Below, piece by piece: positions 22,456-31,415 of a DNA stretch of 64,000 bases; the stretch's first letter is position 1, and each line of letters starts with the position of its first letter. Location: positions 12,791,855 through 12,855,854 of the forward strand of contig CM069449.1 in NCBI GenBank assembly GCA_035610835.1. Direction: 5' to 3'. A model generated the notes under the pieces. The model saw nothing but the letters and a program-made list of their open reading frames with translations, searched no databases and was not told the DNA's origin. This DNA is from Ophiura sarsii. Lineage: Eukaryota > Echinodermata > Ophiuroidea > Amphilepidida > Ophiuridae. The translations under genes were made by a program, and so were the position numbers.

Positions 22456-23809
22456 TTTATATTCCTTGTGCTCTATACTTAGAGCGGTCGAGTCTGGGTA
22501 GAGGTCGGTTAGGGTTTTAAGTATGCCGAAATATAATATTTATTATTGTTCTCTCATTATACGTCCGTTCGGGGTTTTCATTTATATTGACATAATTTTA
22601 ACGTTATCTATATATTATTTATTTACATTATTTACTTAATTTCTTCATATTTATTATTTATTTATTATTTATTAGGTCACGTTCAGAGTGTATGCAACAT
22701 TCTTAAATAGTCTAAAAACGCAGAAAAATGACACTATTTAGGGGAGTAAGATTCATAATGCTACTTGATTACACACATTATGCCTATACCAGAAAACAAT
22801 AACACGTTGTATGTTTAATGGCTCCCATATTGTTTAGTATTCAATGATAACATTATCCATGCTTGTACCAGGGAGGTGTCATTGACACCTCCCTGCTTGT
22901 ACTGCTTACTCTAAAATCATCCACGGCTGAACAATAGTCTTTAACATGTTTAAAGGCCACTTCAAGGAGGATTATTCTTATGACGTTAACGAGTGGATTA
23001 CAATAAGCCTAGCAATGAATAGGCGGCTACAAACATATCTCGTTTGAGTCGGGGTTTGAGGAGTGTCGCGATTAGCCTCTATCACCTGCCATGATAAAAC
23101 CTGGCACTTGTACTAGAAACCCGGTAGGTGTACAATCTGGCAAATGGGTCGCTCTTTACGTCACAACGGGGGTCGGGTGAACACTAGTCAGCTTAATAAC
23201 ACAACCTTTCTCGCGCTTTTATCTGTCTGCTTCACTAATTGAGCCATCGAGAGTACTACAATAGTTCTATTGTTAACGCCAGATAAGTAGGGAGGCTCTA
23301 GTTAATGACCGATCTTTTTCCGATGCTTTTAACAATAGAACGAAATACCGTTGGAATACCGTTGTAAACTCGGTAGAAAAATGCTTTAAAATCACTGAGA
23401 GTTTGGATATGGCCCCCTTATCTGTTTTGGGTATGGAAAAAATAATGCTATAGCCACGTGTAAAGTATTAAAATGACTGGAAAGAAATAGAACCGAGAAA
23501 TTATAAATACTAAAAAGCCTGAATTCAAGAAAAAAACATGAAATGAGGCATATCTGATTATTCAGAAAGCAAACCTCATCAGAATACATTAAAGGAATTG
23601 GTTTCGATTCACAATTTGGGTCTTTATACTAAAATGAGTGTAACATGATAACGCACTAGTGAATGAAAGCCAAATTGTACGTCTATTAATGTTACCATTG
23701 GTGACGCCATTTTTGTATGACGACTTTGTGAAAAGAAGTGCCCGTTCTTTCTGACTCACCCTACAGAATGGCAACTTAATTGTAAAACATTTTAGCCAAC
23801 TTAGGACTG

Positions 23810-23923
23810 GAGGCGTGACCACGGTGTAATTCCAATTAACTTGTAACATTATTTTTACCCAGCATAGGGGATAGGGGGCTTGACCACGGTGTAAATGTAA
23901 CTTACTTGTAACATTATTTTTAC
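23810..23923 (-). repeat. Two intronic tandem copies of the end of reductase exon 3
   Basis: Units of about 60 bp beginning near 23883 and 23820 (plus-strand ACCACGGTGTA) repeat TACACCGTGGT...CCCC...ATGCTGGGTAAAAATAATG on the minus strand. One intronic copy retains a donor-like CTGG|GTAAAA at 23858/23857; the other is diverged. Use of the intronic donor would add 65 bases and shift the frame. Confidence 0.75.
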
Positions 23924-24076
23924 CCAGCATCGGGGGCTTCACCACGGTGTAGTTGATGTCATCCTCCCCCTGACATTCTTGTTGAATATATCTCTCCATT
24001 ACACCCATGTCACCGAAGACTTTCTTAAGTAACATTGGTTTAATTATGAACTTCAGAACGAAGGGAGCCTCGCTCG
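23924..24076 (-). CDS. Reductase exon 3 (residues 113-163)
   Basis: Starts after TTTCTTTTTCAG and encodes SEAPFVLKFIIKPML, VFGDMGVMERYIQQ and NYTVVKPPML. The DMGxME and TVVxPP motifs are typical of the BLVRB/NmrA-like reductase family, where the PP segment follows the strand shaping the substrate pocket. The donor CTGG|GTAAAA is in phase 1, matching the two leading bases of exon 4. Just downstream, in the intron, the last part of this exon and its donor are repeated twice (about 23820-23923), giving three copies of the exon end in tandem. Confidence 0.88.
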
Positions 24077-24211
24077 CTGAAAAAGAAATTAACACAATGA
24101 ACTAGATCAGTTGCCAAATTGGCATGATCAACCTTAACATGGGCACCACAAATCACTATTTTAGCTGCTGGTAACGCGTGCTTGGCGGGCGGGTCTATCT
24201 CGTGTCACCTA

Positions 24212-24280
24212 GCTCGTGTTAGCGCAGTTGGGTATCCGACTTTCACGCTGGCGGCCCGGTATCGATTTCCGACACTGGCG
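24212..24280 (+). tRNA. tRNA-like sequence in reductase intron 2
   Basis: TTAGCGCAGTTGGGTATCC is followed by GACTTTCACGC-GGCGGCCCGG, resembling the anticodon region of animal tRNA-Glu(UUC), and by a weak B box GGTATCGATTTCC. The acceptor does not fold. Likely a SINE or pseudogene. Confidence 0.4.
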
Positions 24281-24671
24281 AAAAGTGATTTTCCCAAGTA
24301 TTCTTCTACCCTAATAAGCGAAACGTATTCAAAAATATTAAAATTGCTTTGAAAATTATAAATTGATATTTGAGATGAAAATAATTGTTAATTTAGACAC
24401 ATTTTGAGTCCATTTTGGCGAAATTCGCATGTATCTTAGGATTTTTATCGCATTTTTAAATATAAGGGCTTAAATATAGCGGGGTGAGAAAAAATAAAGA
24501 AATACATAAATAATGCCATTGACCTAAATATTTGATGAATAATTATGCGCAATGAATTAATTTAATATTATTACACAACAAAAATATAGAAAGTTTCAAT
24601 GGTTTATTTAAATGTAATTTAAAGGGAATTTGCTAAAGAACACAGGGTGAGCGTTTTCTACACGAATACAA

Positions 24672-25142
24672 GGGCGCACAGCACTAAATCACTCCTCGTT
24701 TTGTGTAATGGTAGTAAGTTCCGGCAAAAAAAAAACCGAGGTTGTGATAAATTGGGGTCCTTTGGGAATAAGTTTGGCGTGAGGGTAGCATTTTATAAAT
24801 AAAATGAAAGATAATCTCTTGCACTTTGCTCAGGATATTGCAAAATAATGATTTTCGATTGTACCGAAAATTTATCACGTGGATGAACACACATGCTCGG
24901 AGGCGGTCAGAAGGCGAGCGTCCGGGCTGAAAATAAGAGTGGCGCTGTTTAAATGATCATATCGTAAAATCTAACTGGAAGGGGTATCTGTTCTTGACGA
25001 TTTTATCAAATTTTAATATTTGTTTGTTAGAATAAAGCATTCGAGATATTCCAAAAAGAGTTACTAAGGACCCAAAATCGCGACTCCTTCAGCTCTATTT
25101 TACGCGTAATCCAATGGGCGGTATATTTAGTGCTGTGCCCCC
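24672..25142. mobile_element. 471-bp TIR element with possible 5-bp duplication
   Basis: The left end GGGCGCACAGCACTAAAT and the right end ATATTTAGTGCTGTGCCCCC are inverted repeats. TACAA occurs directly outside both (24667-24671, 25143-25147). No coding content. It lies in intron 2 of the reductase gene; superfamily unclear. Confidence 0.6.
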
Positions 25143-25294
25143 TACAAATCACCTCCGATTTTCGAAAACTCTGTAAACTAAATTGACCATAATATGAACC
25201 GAATGTCCGATTTGGCTCAAATAAAAAGCATGTTAAAGCTTAGACATTGCAGTTTGCCATCGTGCTTTTATCTCACTTCATTGCAAAGTAACTA

Positions 25295-25701
25295 CACACT
25301 TAGAAAAAATGGTTCTAAATTGTCCTCCCAGGAGAACCTTTAAGGTTCTTTAAAGAACCAAAAATAGTTCCCCAAACATGATACAGAACCATTTTTTGGT
25401 TGATACAGAACCATGTTTGGTTCGATGAAGAACCTTTTGGGGTTCTTCAATTTTCAAGAACCTTTTTTGAAGGTTCTATAAGGAACCTCTCTCTTGAACC
25501 TTCAAAAAAGGTTCTTGAAAATTGAAGAACCAAACAAGGTTCTTCATAGAACCAAACAAGGTTCTTCATAGAACCAAAAATGGTTCTGTATCAACCAAAA
25601 AAGGTTCTGTATCACGTTTGGGGAACTATTTTTGGTTCTTTAAAGAACCTTTGAGGGTTCTCCTGGCAGGACAAAAAAGGGTTCTTTAATTTCTTAGAGT
25701 G
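25295..25701. mobile_element. 407-bp palindromic element of GGTTCT words, TA flanks
   Basis: The left end CACACTTAGAAAAAATGG and the right end TTTCTTAGAGTG are bordered by TA. Both arms contain TTTAAAGAACC, AACTATTTTTGGTTC and TTCAATTTTCAAGAACC and pair with each other. It is packed with GGTTC/GAACC words. Same family as 150-533 and 25899-26651. Confidence 0.8.
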
Positions 25702-25730
25702 TATACATTTTGAAATCCGACCACCCAATA

Positions 25731-25748
25731 CCCCCCCCCCCCCCCCCC
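25731..25748. repeat. Run of 18 C between two palindromic elements
   Basis: One of about 15 G or C runs of 12 or more bases in the window. Confidence 0.95.
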
Positions 25749-25898
25749 TTACAAACGTTCAGCATACTTCACAACCCTCGAACTCTCGCACTCACACACG
25801 TCCCCACATGCGTAGTAGCTCCACCACTGACAAAAAGATGGCGTTTTATTGTAAAATGGAGGTCGGTGCTCGCGCTCAGCGTCCGGAGTGTTGTGATA

Positions 25899-26651
25899 CA
25901 CTCTTAGAAAAAATGGTTCGTTTAAGAACCCTTTTTTGTCCCGCGGGGAGCACCTTTTGGCCTAAAAGGTTCTAAAAAGAACCTTAGAATGGTTCTTTGA
26001 AGAACTTTCAAATTTTAAATAAGACATAAAGGTATATTTACTTTTTTGTTTTTATGTAATATGCAAATTCAAGAGAAATGTAAACAAATTTAGTCCTTTT
26101 CAACTGTTAAAAATCATTTCTTCTTGGCTAAAAACATTTTTTACCGTTTTACCAAGAACCATTGAGGGTTCTCCATAATTTTTCCCCAAAAGGTTCTTGA
26201 AGCTTGAGGAACCATTTTCTTGGCTAAAGAACCCTTTTAGAACCTTTTTTGGTTCTAAAAGGAACCCAATGAAATTTCTATAGGGTTCCTTTTAGAACCA
26301 AAAAAGGTTCTAAAAGGGTTCTTTAGCCAAGAAAATGGTTCCTCAAGCTTCAAGAACCTTTTGGGAAAAAATTATGGAGAACCCTCAATGGTTCTTGGTA
26401 AAACGGTAAAAAATGTTTTTAGCCAAGAAGAAATGATTTTTAACAGTTGAAAAGGATTAAATTTGTTTACATTTCTCTTGAATTTGCATATTACATAAAA
26501 ACAAAAAAGTAAATATACCTTTAGGTCTTATTTAAAATTTGAAAGTTCTTCAAAGAACCATTCTAAGGTTCTTTTTAGAACCTTTTAGGCCAAAAGGTGC
26601 TCCCCGCGGGACAAAAAAGGGTTCTTAAACGAACCATTTTTTCTAAGAGTG
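25899..26651. mobile_element. 753-bp near-perfect palindrome in reductase intron 2
   Basis: Two arms of 369 bases (25899-26267 and 26283-26651) are inverted copies with very few differences, around a 15-base spacer. The ends are CACTCTTAGAAAAAATGG and its complement, bordered by TA (25897-25898, 26652-26653), a mariner-type duplication. GGTTC/GAACC words form smaller hairpins within each arm. There is no coding sequence. Arm identity implies recent origin or gene conversion. Transcribed with the host gene, it would fold into a long double-stranded RNA. Confidence 0.9.
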
Positions 26652-26698
26652 TATGGAGAGCCCTTTCGGGGCACTAAACAAATCATATCGCCACTTAC

Positions 26699-26900
26699 TT
26701 GTTCCCCAAGATGACACCGCCAATAATCGTTTGACATTTGCCCCTTTCATCGCTGTAACTATGGCTTTCATGCTATCCGAGTAGAAAGTCGTGTCTTCTA
26801 GCCAGCCTCCCGAGGTATAACCGAGGCACGAGATGACGGCGTCGTGTCCGGCTAGGATTGGCTCTAGAGAACTTGCGGAAAAGATGTCTCCTTTCACAAC
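26699..26900 (-). CDS. Reductase exon 2 (residues 46-112)
   Basis: Begins after TTTTTTGAAAG and encodes VVKGDIFSASSLEPIL, AVISCLGY and RLLAVSSWGT, the conserved second half of the nucleotide-binding fold: the GD after beta 3, the hydrophobic strand before CLG, and the SSWG segment beside the active site. It ends GGAACAA|GTAAGT in phase 1, matching the phase-1 start of exon 3. The large palindrome at 25899-26651 ends only 41 bases inside the downstream intron from the donor. The upstream intron (26901-28502) contains the GGTGTTAA element, an 18-G run and a 90-bp tandem repeat. Confidence 0.88.
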
Positions 26901-27032
26901 CTTTCAAAAAAGAACGGACCAAAGCTAAGACTTCTCTAAAGGTTTGAATCGTTTAACCCTCATCTTATCAAGAGAGATGGGTGTGGTTATATACATCGAG
27001 GTGGGGCACTTTCTAATCATCCCCCAATCCTA

Positions 27033-27675
27033 CACAGCAAAAACTCTGGTGTTAAATCTGCAATACTGCAATAGTAGGTGTTAGTAAGCGTCTTGGTGTT
27101 AAATTAACACCACTTGGTGTCACTGCAAACACTTGAGTTTTAACAATGTAACACTGCACATGTAGTTGGGTTTATGGTGTTAAACCTGGTGTAAGAATAA
27201 CTCCCATGGGTGTCATTATTCCACACATGCGCACTGAGATTGGTTATATTGGTTTTTCGTAACACTTTGGATTGTATACATTTCATCTAATGATTCGATC
27301 TGCAACATGCACCATTTCATAATTAAATGGTAAGTAGGAACATAAATTTACAAACACTTTTAATAAATTTAAACTGTTTGTTGAACAGTGACATATTTTA
27401 TTTGCAAGCATTTTATTTACAAGTACTTCAACCTATCTAACACCAAACTCTGGTGTTGATTAATCAACACTGGAGTCTGGTGTTAATCATCCCTGTGTGT
27501 GGTCCTCTCAGAACACCAAGAAGGGGTTAAATTAACACCCATTAACACCCATGGGTGTGGTCCTCTCAAAACACCAAGAAGGTTTTAATAACTAACACCC
27601 TGATGGGTGTTAATTGAGTAACACCAAAGACTGGTGTTAATCAACACCCGTGGGTGTCGTCCTCTCAGAACACTG
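27033..27675. mobile_element. Fold-back element built from GGTGTTAA/TTAACACC words
   Basis: Begins TACACAGCAAAAACTCTGG and ends CAGAACACTGTA. The interior repeats GGTGTTAA, TTAACACC and GGGTGT(G/C)GTCCTCTCA several times. The overall design matches the GGTTCT family (short terminal repeats, TA borders, many internal self-complementary words) but with a different word. It lies in reductase intron 1. Confidence 0.6.
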
Positions 27676-28199
27676 TATCGGTATTAAAATTAACCATTGA
27701 CTCCCTTGTTAGGTTTGACAAGTTGACCCAGTTTAAAGTAGTAAGTTTAAAGGGGTACTCATTGATTCAATTGACATCTAACAAACACCCCAATATACAA
27801 ACAAAATCTCCGGGGGGGGGGGGGGGGGGCAGTCAAACATAATGGTGTACACATGCGTGACCAAATTTTTTCCAGACACCCCCTAAACAAGTTTTACCCT
27901 GCAAGCAAAATTACCCCCTAAACAAGTTTTTTTAGCGCGCTTTCCTTGCAAATTTTGACCCCTAAACAAGTTCTTGCCAGAATATGACCCTGAACAAGTT
28001 TTGTCTATTTATTTCGCTACAAAACGACGGTCTGGGGGACGGTCTTTGCTATCTCGGTTTGCTATGGCGATTATGACGCTGTAGGAACGAGTGACACACA
28101 TGCGTTCTCAAATTGGAAATGAGACGCTCAAAAGAAATCGCAAAAACGGGAATAACATTATTCTGGGAACGGGGAACAAAACAAGTTACCCTTAATACG

Positions 28200-28385
28200 T
28201 TCGACCGGTATTTTAAGCCACGCTTTTTCTTGAATATCAGCGTGTTTGATACCCTTAACGCGTCACGCGCGGGACGCGTCCAACACTGAAAAAACACCCT
28301 TTTTCTTGAATATCAGCGTTTTTGATACCCTTAACGCGTCACGCGCGTGACGCGTCCAACACTGAAAAACACCCCTTTTTACGCG
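28200..28385. repeat. Tandem repeat of about 90 bp with CpG-rich palindromes
   Basis: CTTTTTCTTGAATATCAGCG, TTTGATACCCTTAACGCGTC and GACGCGTCCAACACTGAAAAA occur twice in order. The junction around ACGCGTCACGCGCG is self-complementary. It begins about 115 bases from the donor of exon 1. Confidence 0.75.
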
Positions 28386-28502
28386 TTTTTTTTGGTCACG
28401 CATGTGTACACTATTATGTTTGACTGGCCCCCCCGGGACAAAATCCAACAAACAAATGAACAAACAAACACCCAGAACAAACAAACAAACTACATAACAT
28501 AC

Positions 28503-28637
28503 CGTCAGCTTCTCATGCTCAATGGTCATCTTCGAGGGAGTCCTTACCACCGTTGTCACATCATAACCCGCCTCTAATGCCTGGTTCACTGTGCATTGAC
28601 CTGTAGCCCCGGTTGCTCCTAGAACAACCAATTTCAT
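28503..28637 (-). CDS. NAD(P)H-binding reductase (biliverdin reductase B-like), exon 1
   Basis: Encodes residues 1-45. The start MKLVVLGATGATGQ holds the glycine-rich GATGATG dinucleotide-binding loop of an atypical short-chain dehydrogenase fold, followed by VRTPSKM, the usual site for NADP phosphate recognition. The exon ends ACG|GTATGT in phase 0. Four exons (28503-28637, 26699-26900, 23924-24076, 19667-19809) total 633 coding bases and 210 residues, close to the roughly 206 of vertebrate BLVRB. Family members reduce flavins or biliverdin with NADPH in the cytosol; the substrate here is inferred. I chose the methionine at 28637 because the family starts just before the glycine loop. An in-frame ATG 19 codons upstream (28694) exists, but TTTGCACTTTCAG just before 28660 looks like the acceptor of an untranslated first exon. 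Confidence 0.88.
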
Positions 28638-28693
28638 CTTCCGTCTTATCAGGACTTCCGCTGAAAGTGCAAAGGTCAGCAGGTAACCAGACA

Positions 28694-29335
28694 TATACTA
28701 GTGAGCGCTGAAATGTATTTAATTACCATCTGTGATTAAATGCCCTGCATAGATTGGAGGACAGGTGCCGCTAGTCAAAGACAAATGTTTGTTTGTCCAT
28801 TTCCACCCCAATGTTTAAACCTGACAAGAACGTGTTTACAGTAGGCCTACAAATGAATACCGACTCTAATTTTGAAAACTTCAGAAAAAGGTGGGTTTTT
28901 TCAGAATTTTGCTAAAATATGAATGTGATTTATAAAAATAACCGACCCTACAGTGGAGGTGATCTATGTACAAACAAACAATTTTGTTGGTTTTATTACA
29001 TTCATACGTATGATGATCCATTACAGCCCTTTTATGGCAATAGAATGTATCTTTATATGTAGTTTCCTAACAGTATACTTCCTTTTAACATGATCAAAGT
29101 TCGCTTTTTTTTCATAAAACATGTAGTGGTAAAAGGCAGTATATCACTTTTATTGTCTTTACAAGTTGCAACCTTTTCCTAAGTGAGGATTATTGAACCA
29201 AGTTAATACAATCCATGTTAAAAGGAATTATATCATTAGGAAAGTACATCTAAGATACATTCTTTTGCCATAAAAGGGCTGATTAGTGGGTGGGCGGCAT
29301 TACATTATAATATAGACTCCCTGGTTCTAACACAA
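28694..29335. other. Region upstream of the reductase gene
   Basis: Expected to hold the promoter and any untranslated first exon. No TATA box or first exon can be assigned with confidence. 29010-29290 contains a loose inverted repeat (CAGCCCTTTTATGGCAA...TTGCCATAAAAGGGCTG) that may be another palindromic element. Confidence 0.4.
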
Positions 29336-29475
29336 TTTGGGTGAATTTTTTTACTAGATCATCGGGGTCAAATTTGACCCTTTTTAGTCGGTGCATAGTT
29401 GACTCAGTAAGCGGGGTTAAAAATGACCCTTTTGTGGTTGAATGTTGACCCCGTATTTTTAAGATTTTTTAGTGT
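29336..29475. repeat. Small element of GGGTCAAA/TTTGACCC words
   Basis: GGGGTCAAATTTGACCC, GGGGTTAAAAATGACCC and GTTGACCCCG repeat within 140 bases. The right end TTTTTTAGTGTG followed by TA resembles the TTCTTAGAGTG end of the GGTTCT family. Confidence 0.5.
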
Positions 29476-29527
29476 GTACTGGTTCCCATTTACATTACAT
29501 TGCAATGAAAGGCTTAGCATGCTGTTA

Positions 29528-29775
29528 GGGACGCACCATTACATTTTCAGGTGGGGGTAGGAAGTTTTTGGAAGAAGAAAAAATTCCTCCTCTAAAAATA
29601 AAATCCCCCCTGACATGCCTGATGAGTAAAAAAAAGAAATCTACCCCACCCAACTCAATATAAATGAATACATTTTTTTTTAAATTCCCCTTACGGCAGC
29701 CAAACAAAAAAAATCGCACCCCCCCCCCCCCCGAACCCCACTTCCTACCCCCCCTGAATATTTATGGTGCGTCCC
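29528..29775. mobile_element. 248-bp PIF/Harbinger-like MITE
   Basis: The ends GGGACGCACCATTACATTTT and ATATTTATGGTGCGTCCC are inverted repeats, with TTA outside both (29525-29527, 29776-29778). The arms continue with CAGGTGGGGGTAGGAAG and CTTCCTACCCCCCCTG. A 14-C run lies in the right arm (29719-29732). Confidence 0.8.
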
Positions 29776-29892
29776 TTACACGCACGACGAGAGTCTACAT
29801 GTATAAGAATATCCTGCTGCAAGTTAGTTACAATTGAATGACGTGACTTCAATTCAGTCGTCCCTTGTTTTTCTTGTTTGACGCCAATACCA

Positions 29893-30125
29893 AAAGACCA
29901 CAAAATGTTTCAAAAAAGTCACAATTATTGAATTGCCTCGCCATATTAAGAATCACCATGAGAAATGCATTGAAATAAGTACAAACTTGCCTAGTATTGG
30001 TTTAATAATCCGTGACATCGACCTTGAAAGTTGGAAAATATTTCTGACAAATCTGTTTTGAATACGGCAAAACAAATACTAATAGCCGCGTGGAAAGTGT
30101 TCAATCTGAAAACACAATGTAAGTT
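29893..30125. repeat. Family D dispersed repeat, uninterrupted copy
   Basis: Same blocks and order as 20645-20901 plus 23418-23470. The sequence TTCTGACAAATCTGTTTTG spans the point where the other copy carries the 2.5-kb element. Confidence 0.75.
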
Positions 30126-31072
30126 TTGGCTTCTTCATATTATTTATATATTGATTGATCGATCGATTGCGAGTGATTGATTTATGTATTCAGTTTTAAA
30201 TTCCTCCCACTTATTGTTAAATTTCTACTTTAAACAGACGATATTTTCACTATCGTCATGCCACACCCTAACAAATTCTAAGCTATCTTGATGAAAAGTA
30301 AGCAACATGTTTCCCATTATACGACAAAGGATTGGATTTATTTTTTAAAGTGTTGTTGGCAGGGATAGCACTGGATCCAAAATGTGAGAGGTCCCATGAC
30401 ATTTTCAGGACCCCGTAGGACTTCAAAAAACAAATTTAAGGGGTCCCCCCCAAGAAATTGAGGGGTGCTGAAGTTTGGGTATTTAAAAAAAATACTTTTT
30501 TACGGGCAGTTTTAATGAATTTATATTGTGAGCAAAGGATGGATATGTAATTTACAGAATTTCTTAAGGTTTCCATTTCCACACATGGTCAAATTTAAGG
30601 GGTCCCTTCAATTTTGATCGGGACCCGCAAGTCTTTCCAATTTGAAACCTGACGCGTCACTATTAGAAAGTGAGAGGTCTAGGACGCGCAGACACGTCAG
30701 AATGCGACCCCTGGTTGTTGGTAATATTTTCCTGTATTCGCGACGATTTGTTTGTCTTTAAAATTGATTTGTTTTCGATTTTTTTAAATACACCAAATAG
30801 TAGTGACCCGTCACATCAAAATGGACATGTTGGAGGCAAGACTCCAATTTGAGTTACACATATCAGCTGAAAGAGCACACTCTTAGCTTTAAAATGATAC
30901 CTTGTTGAAGGAAATCGGACTTTGGAATCACAAGATATCATTTCAAGAACCATATATTTTACTATTACTTTCTTTATATTTCACCAACTTCATTGGCTTC
31001 TATCTCAAAACTTTGTTTGCCGACAATATGTCCTTTTTGATGCGACTGGTAATCAGGGAAGTGTTAAATATA

Positions 31073-31347
31073 AAGCAGTTTACCAACCCACGGTGTTTAC
31101 AATTAGACAACAACAACAACAAATATTAACAAACACCGGTGAATGACCCAACAAAAAAATAATCAAGGACATGCATCGACTAGGACTTGAACCCCGGTCT
31201 CCTGCCTAGAAAGTTCAGGAGACCGGGGTTCGAGTCCTCGCCTGTGAATGTCCTTGCTTATTTTTCGTTGGGACATTCGCCGGTGTTTGTTAATATTTGT
31301 TGCTATAACATTTTTCATTGTAAACACTGCGGGTTGGTAAACTGCTT
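31073..31347. mobile_element. Fold-back element with tRNA 3'-half arms
   Basis: Arms mirror about a centre near 31210. AAGCAGTTTACCAACCC pairs with GGGTTGGTAAACTGCTT, AACAAACACCGG with CCGGTGTTTGTT, and CAAGGACAT with its complement. The innermost part is GAACCCCGGTCTCCTG pairing with CAGGAGACCGGGGTTCGAG. The inner arm looks like the T-arm half of a tRNA, with a B box. No protein frame. Confidence 0.75.
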
Positions 31348-31395
31348 GATATTATATATCAACAAATAATGTTTACGAAAGTGTTGAACCCCCCA

Positions 31396-31415
31396 CCCCC
31401 CCCCCCCCCCCCCCC
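31396..31415. repeat. Run of 20 C
   Basis: Follows a shorter C-rich stretch; next to AACAAAAAC. Confidence 0.95.

Larger units (their letters stand above)
20902..23417. mobile_element. 2.5-kb Harbinger-like TIR element carrying three tRNA-like modules
   Basis: About 215 bp at the left (20902-21116) is inverted at the right (about 23207-23417): GGG-CCATATCCAAACTCTC, AAAGCATTTTTCTACCGA, CGTTCTATTGTTAAAAGCAT and CTCGATGGCTCAATTAG all have complements. The element ends in GGG and is flanked by TAA on the left and TTA on the right. The uninterrupted repeat near 30050 has AAA at the matching place, so a 3-bp TWA-type duplication is likely. There is no transposase, but the interior holds three tRNA-like sequences (21549-21620, 22204-22273 minus, 22384-22455). 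It lies in the last intron of the reductase gene. Confidence 0.8.

Noticed and set aside
28263..28502. Extension of reductase exon 1 beyond 28503 in the open frame
   Set aside because: The frame continues into a Cys/Val-rich string and then a tandem repeat; the GTATGT donor and the family alignment end the exon at 28503.
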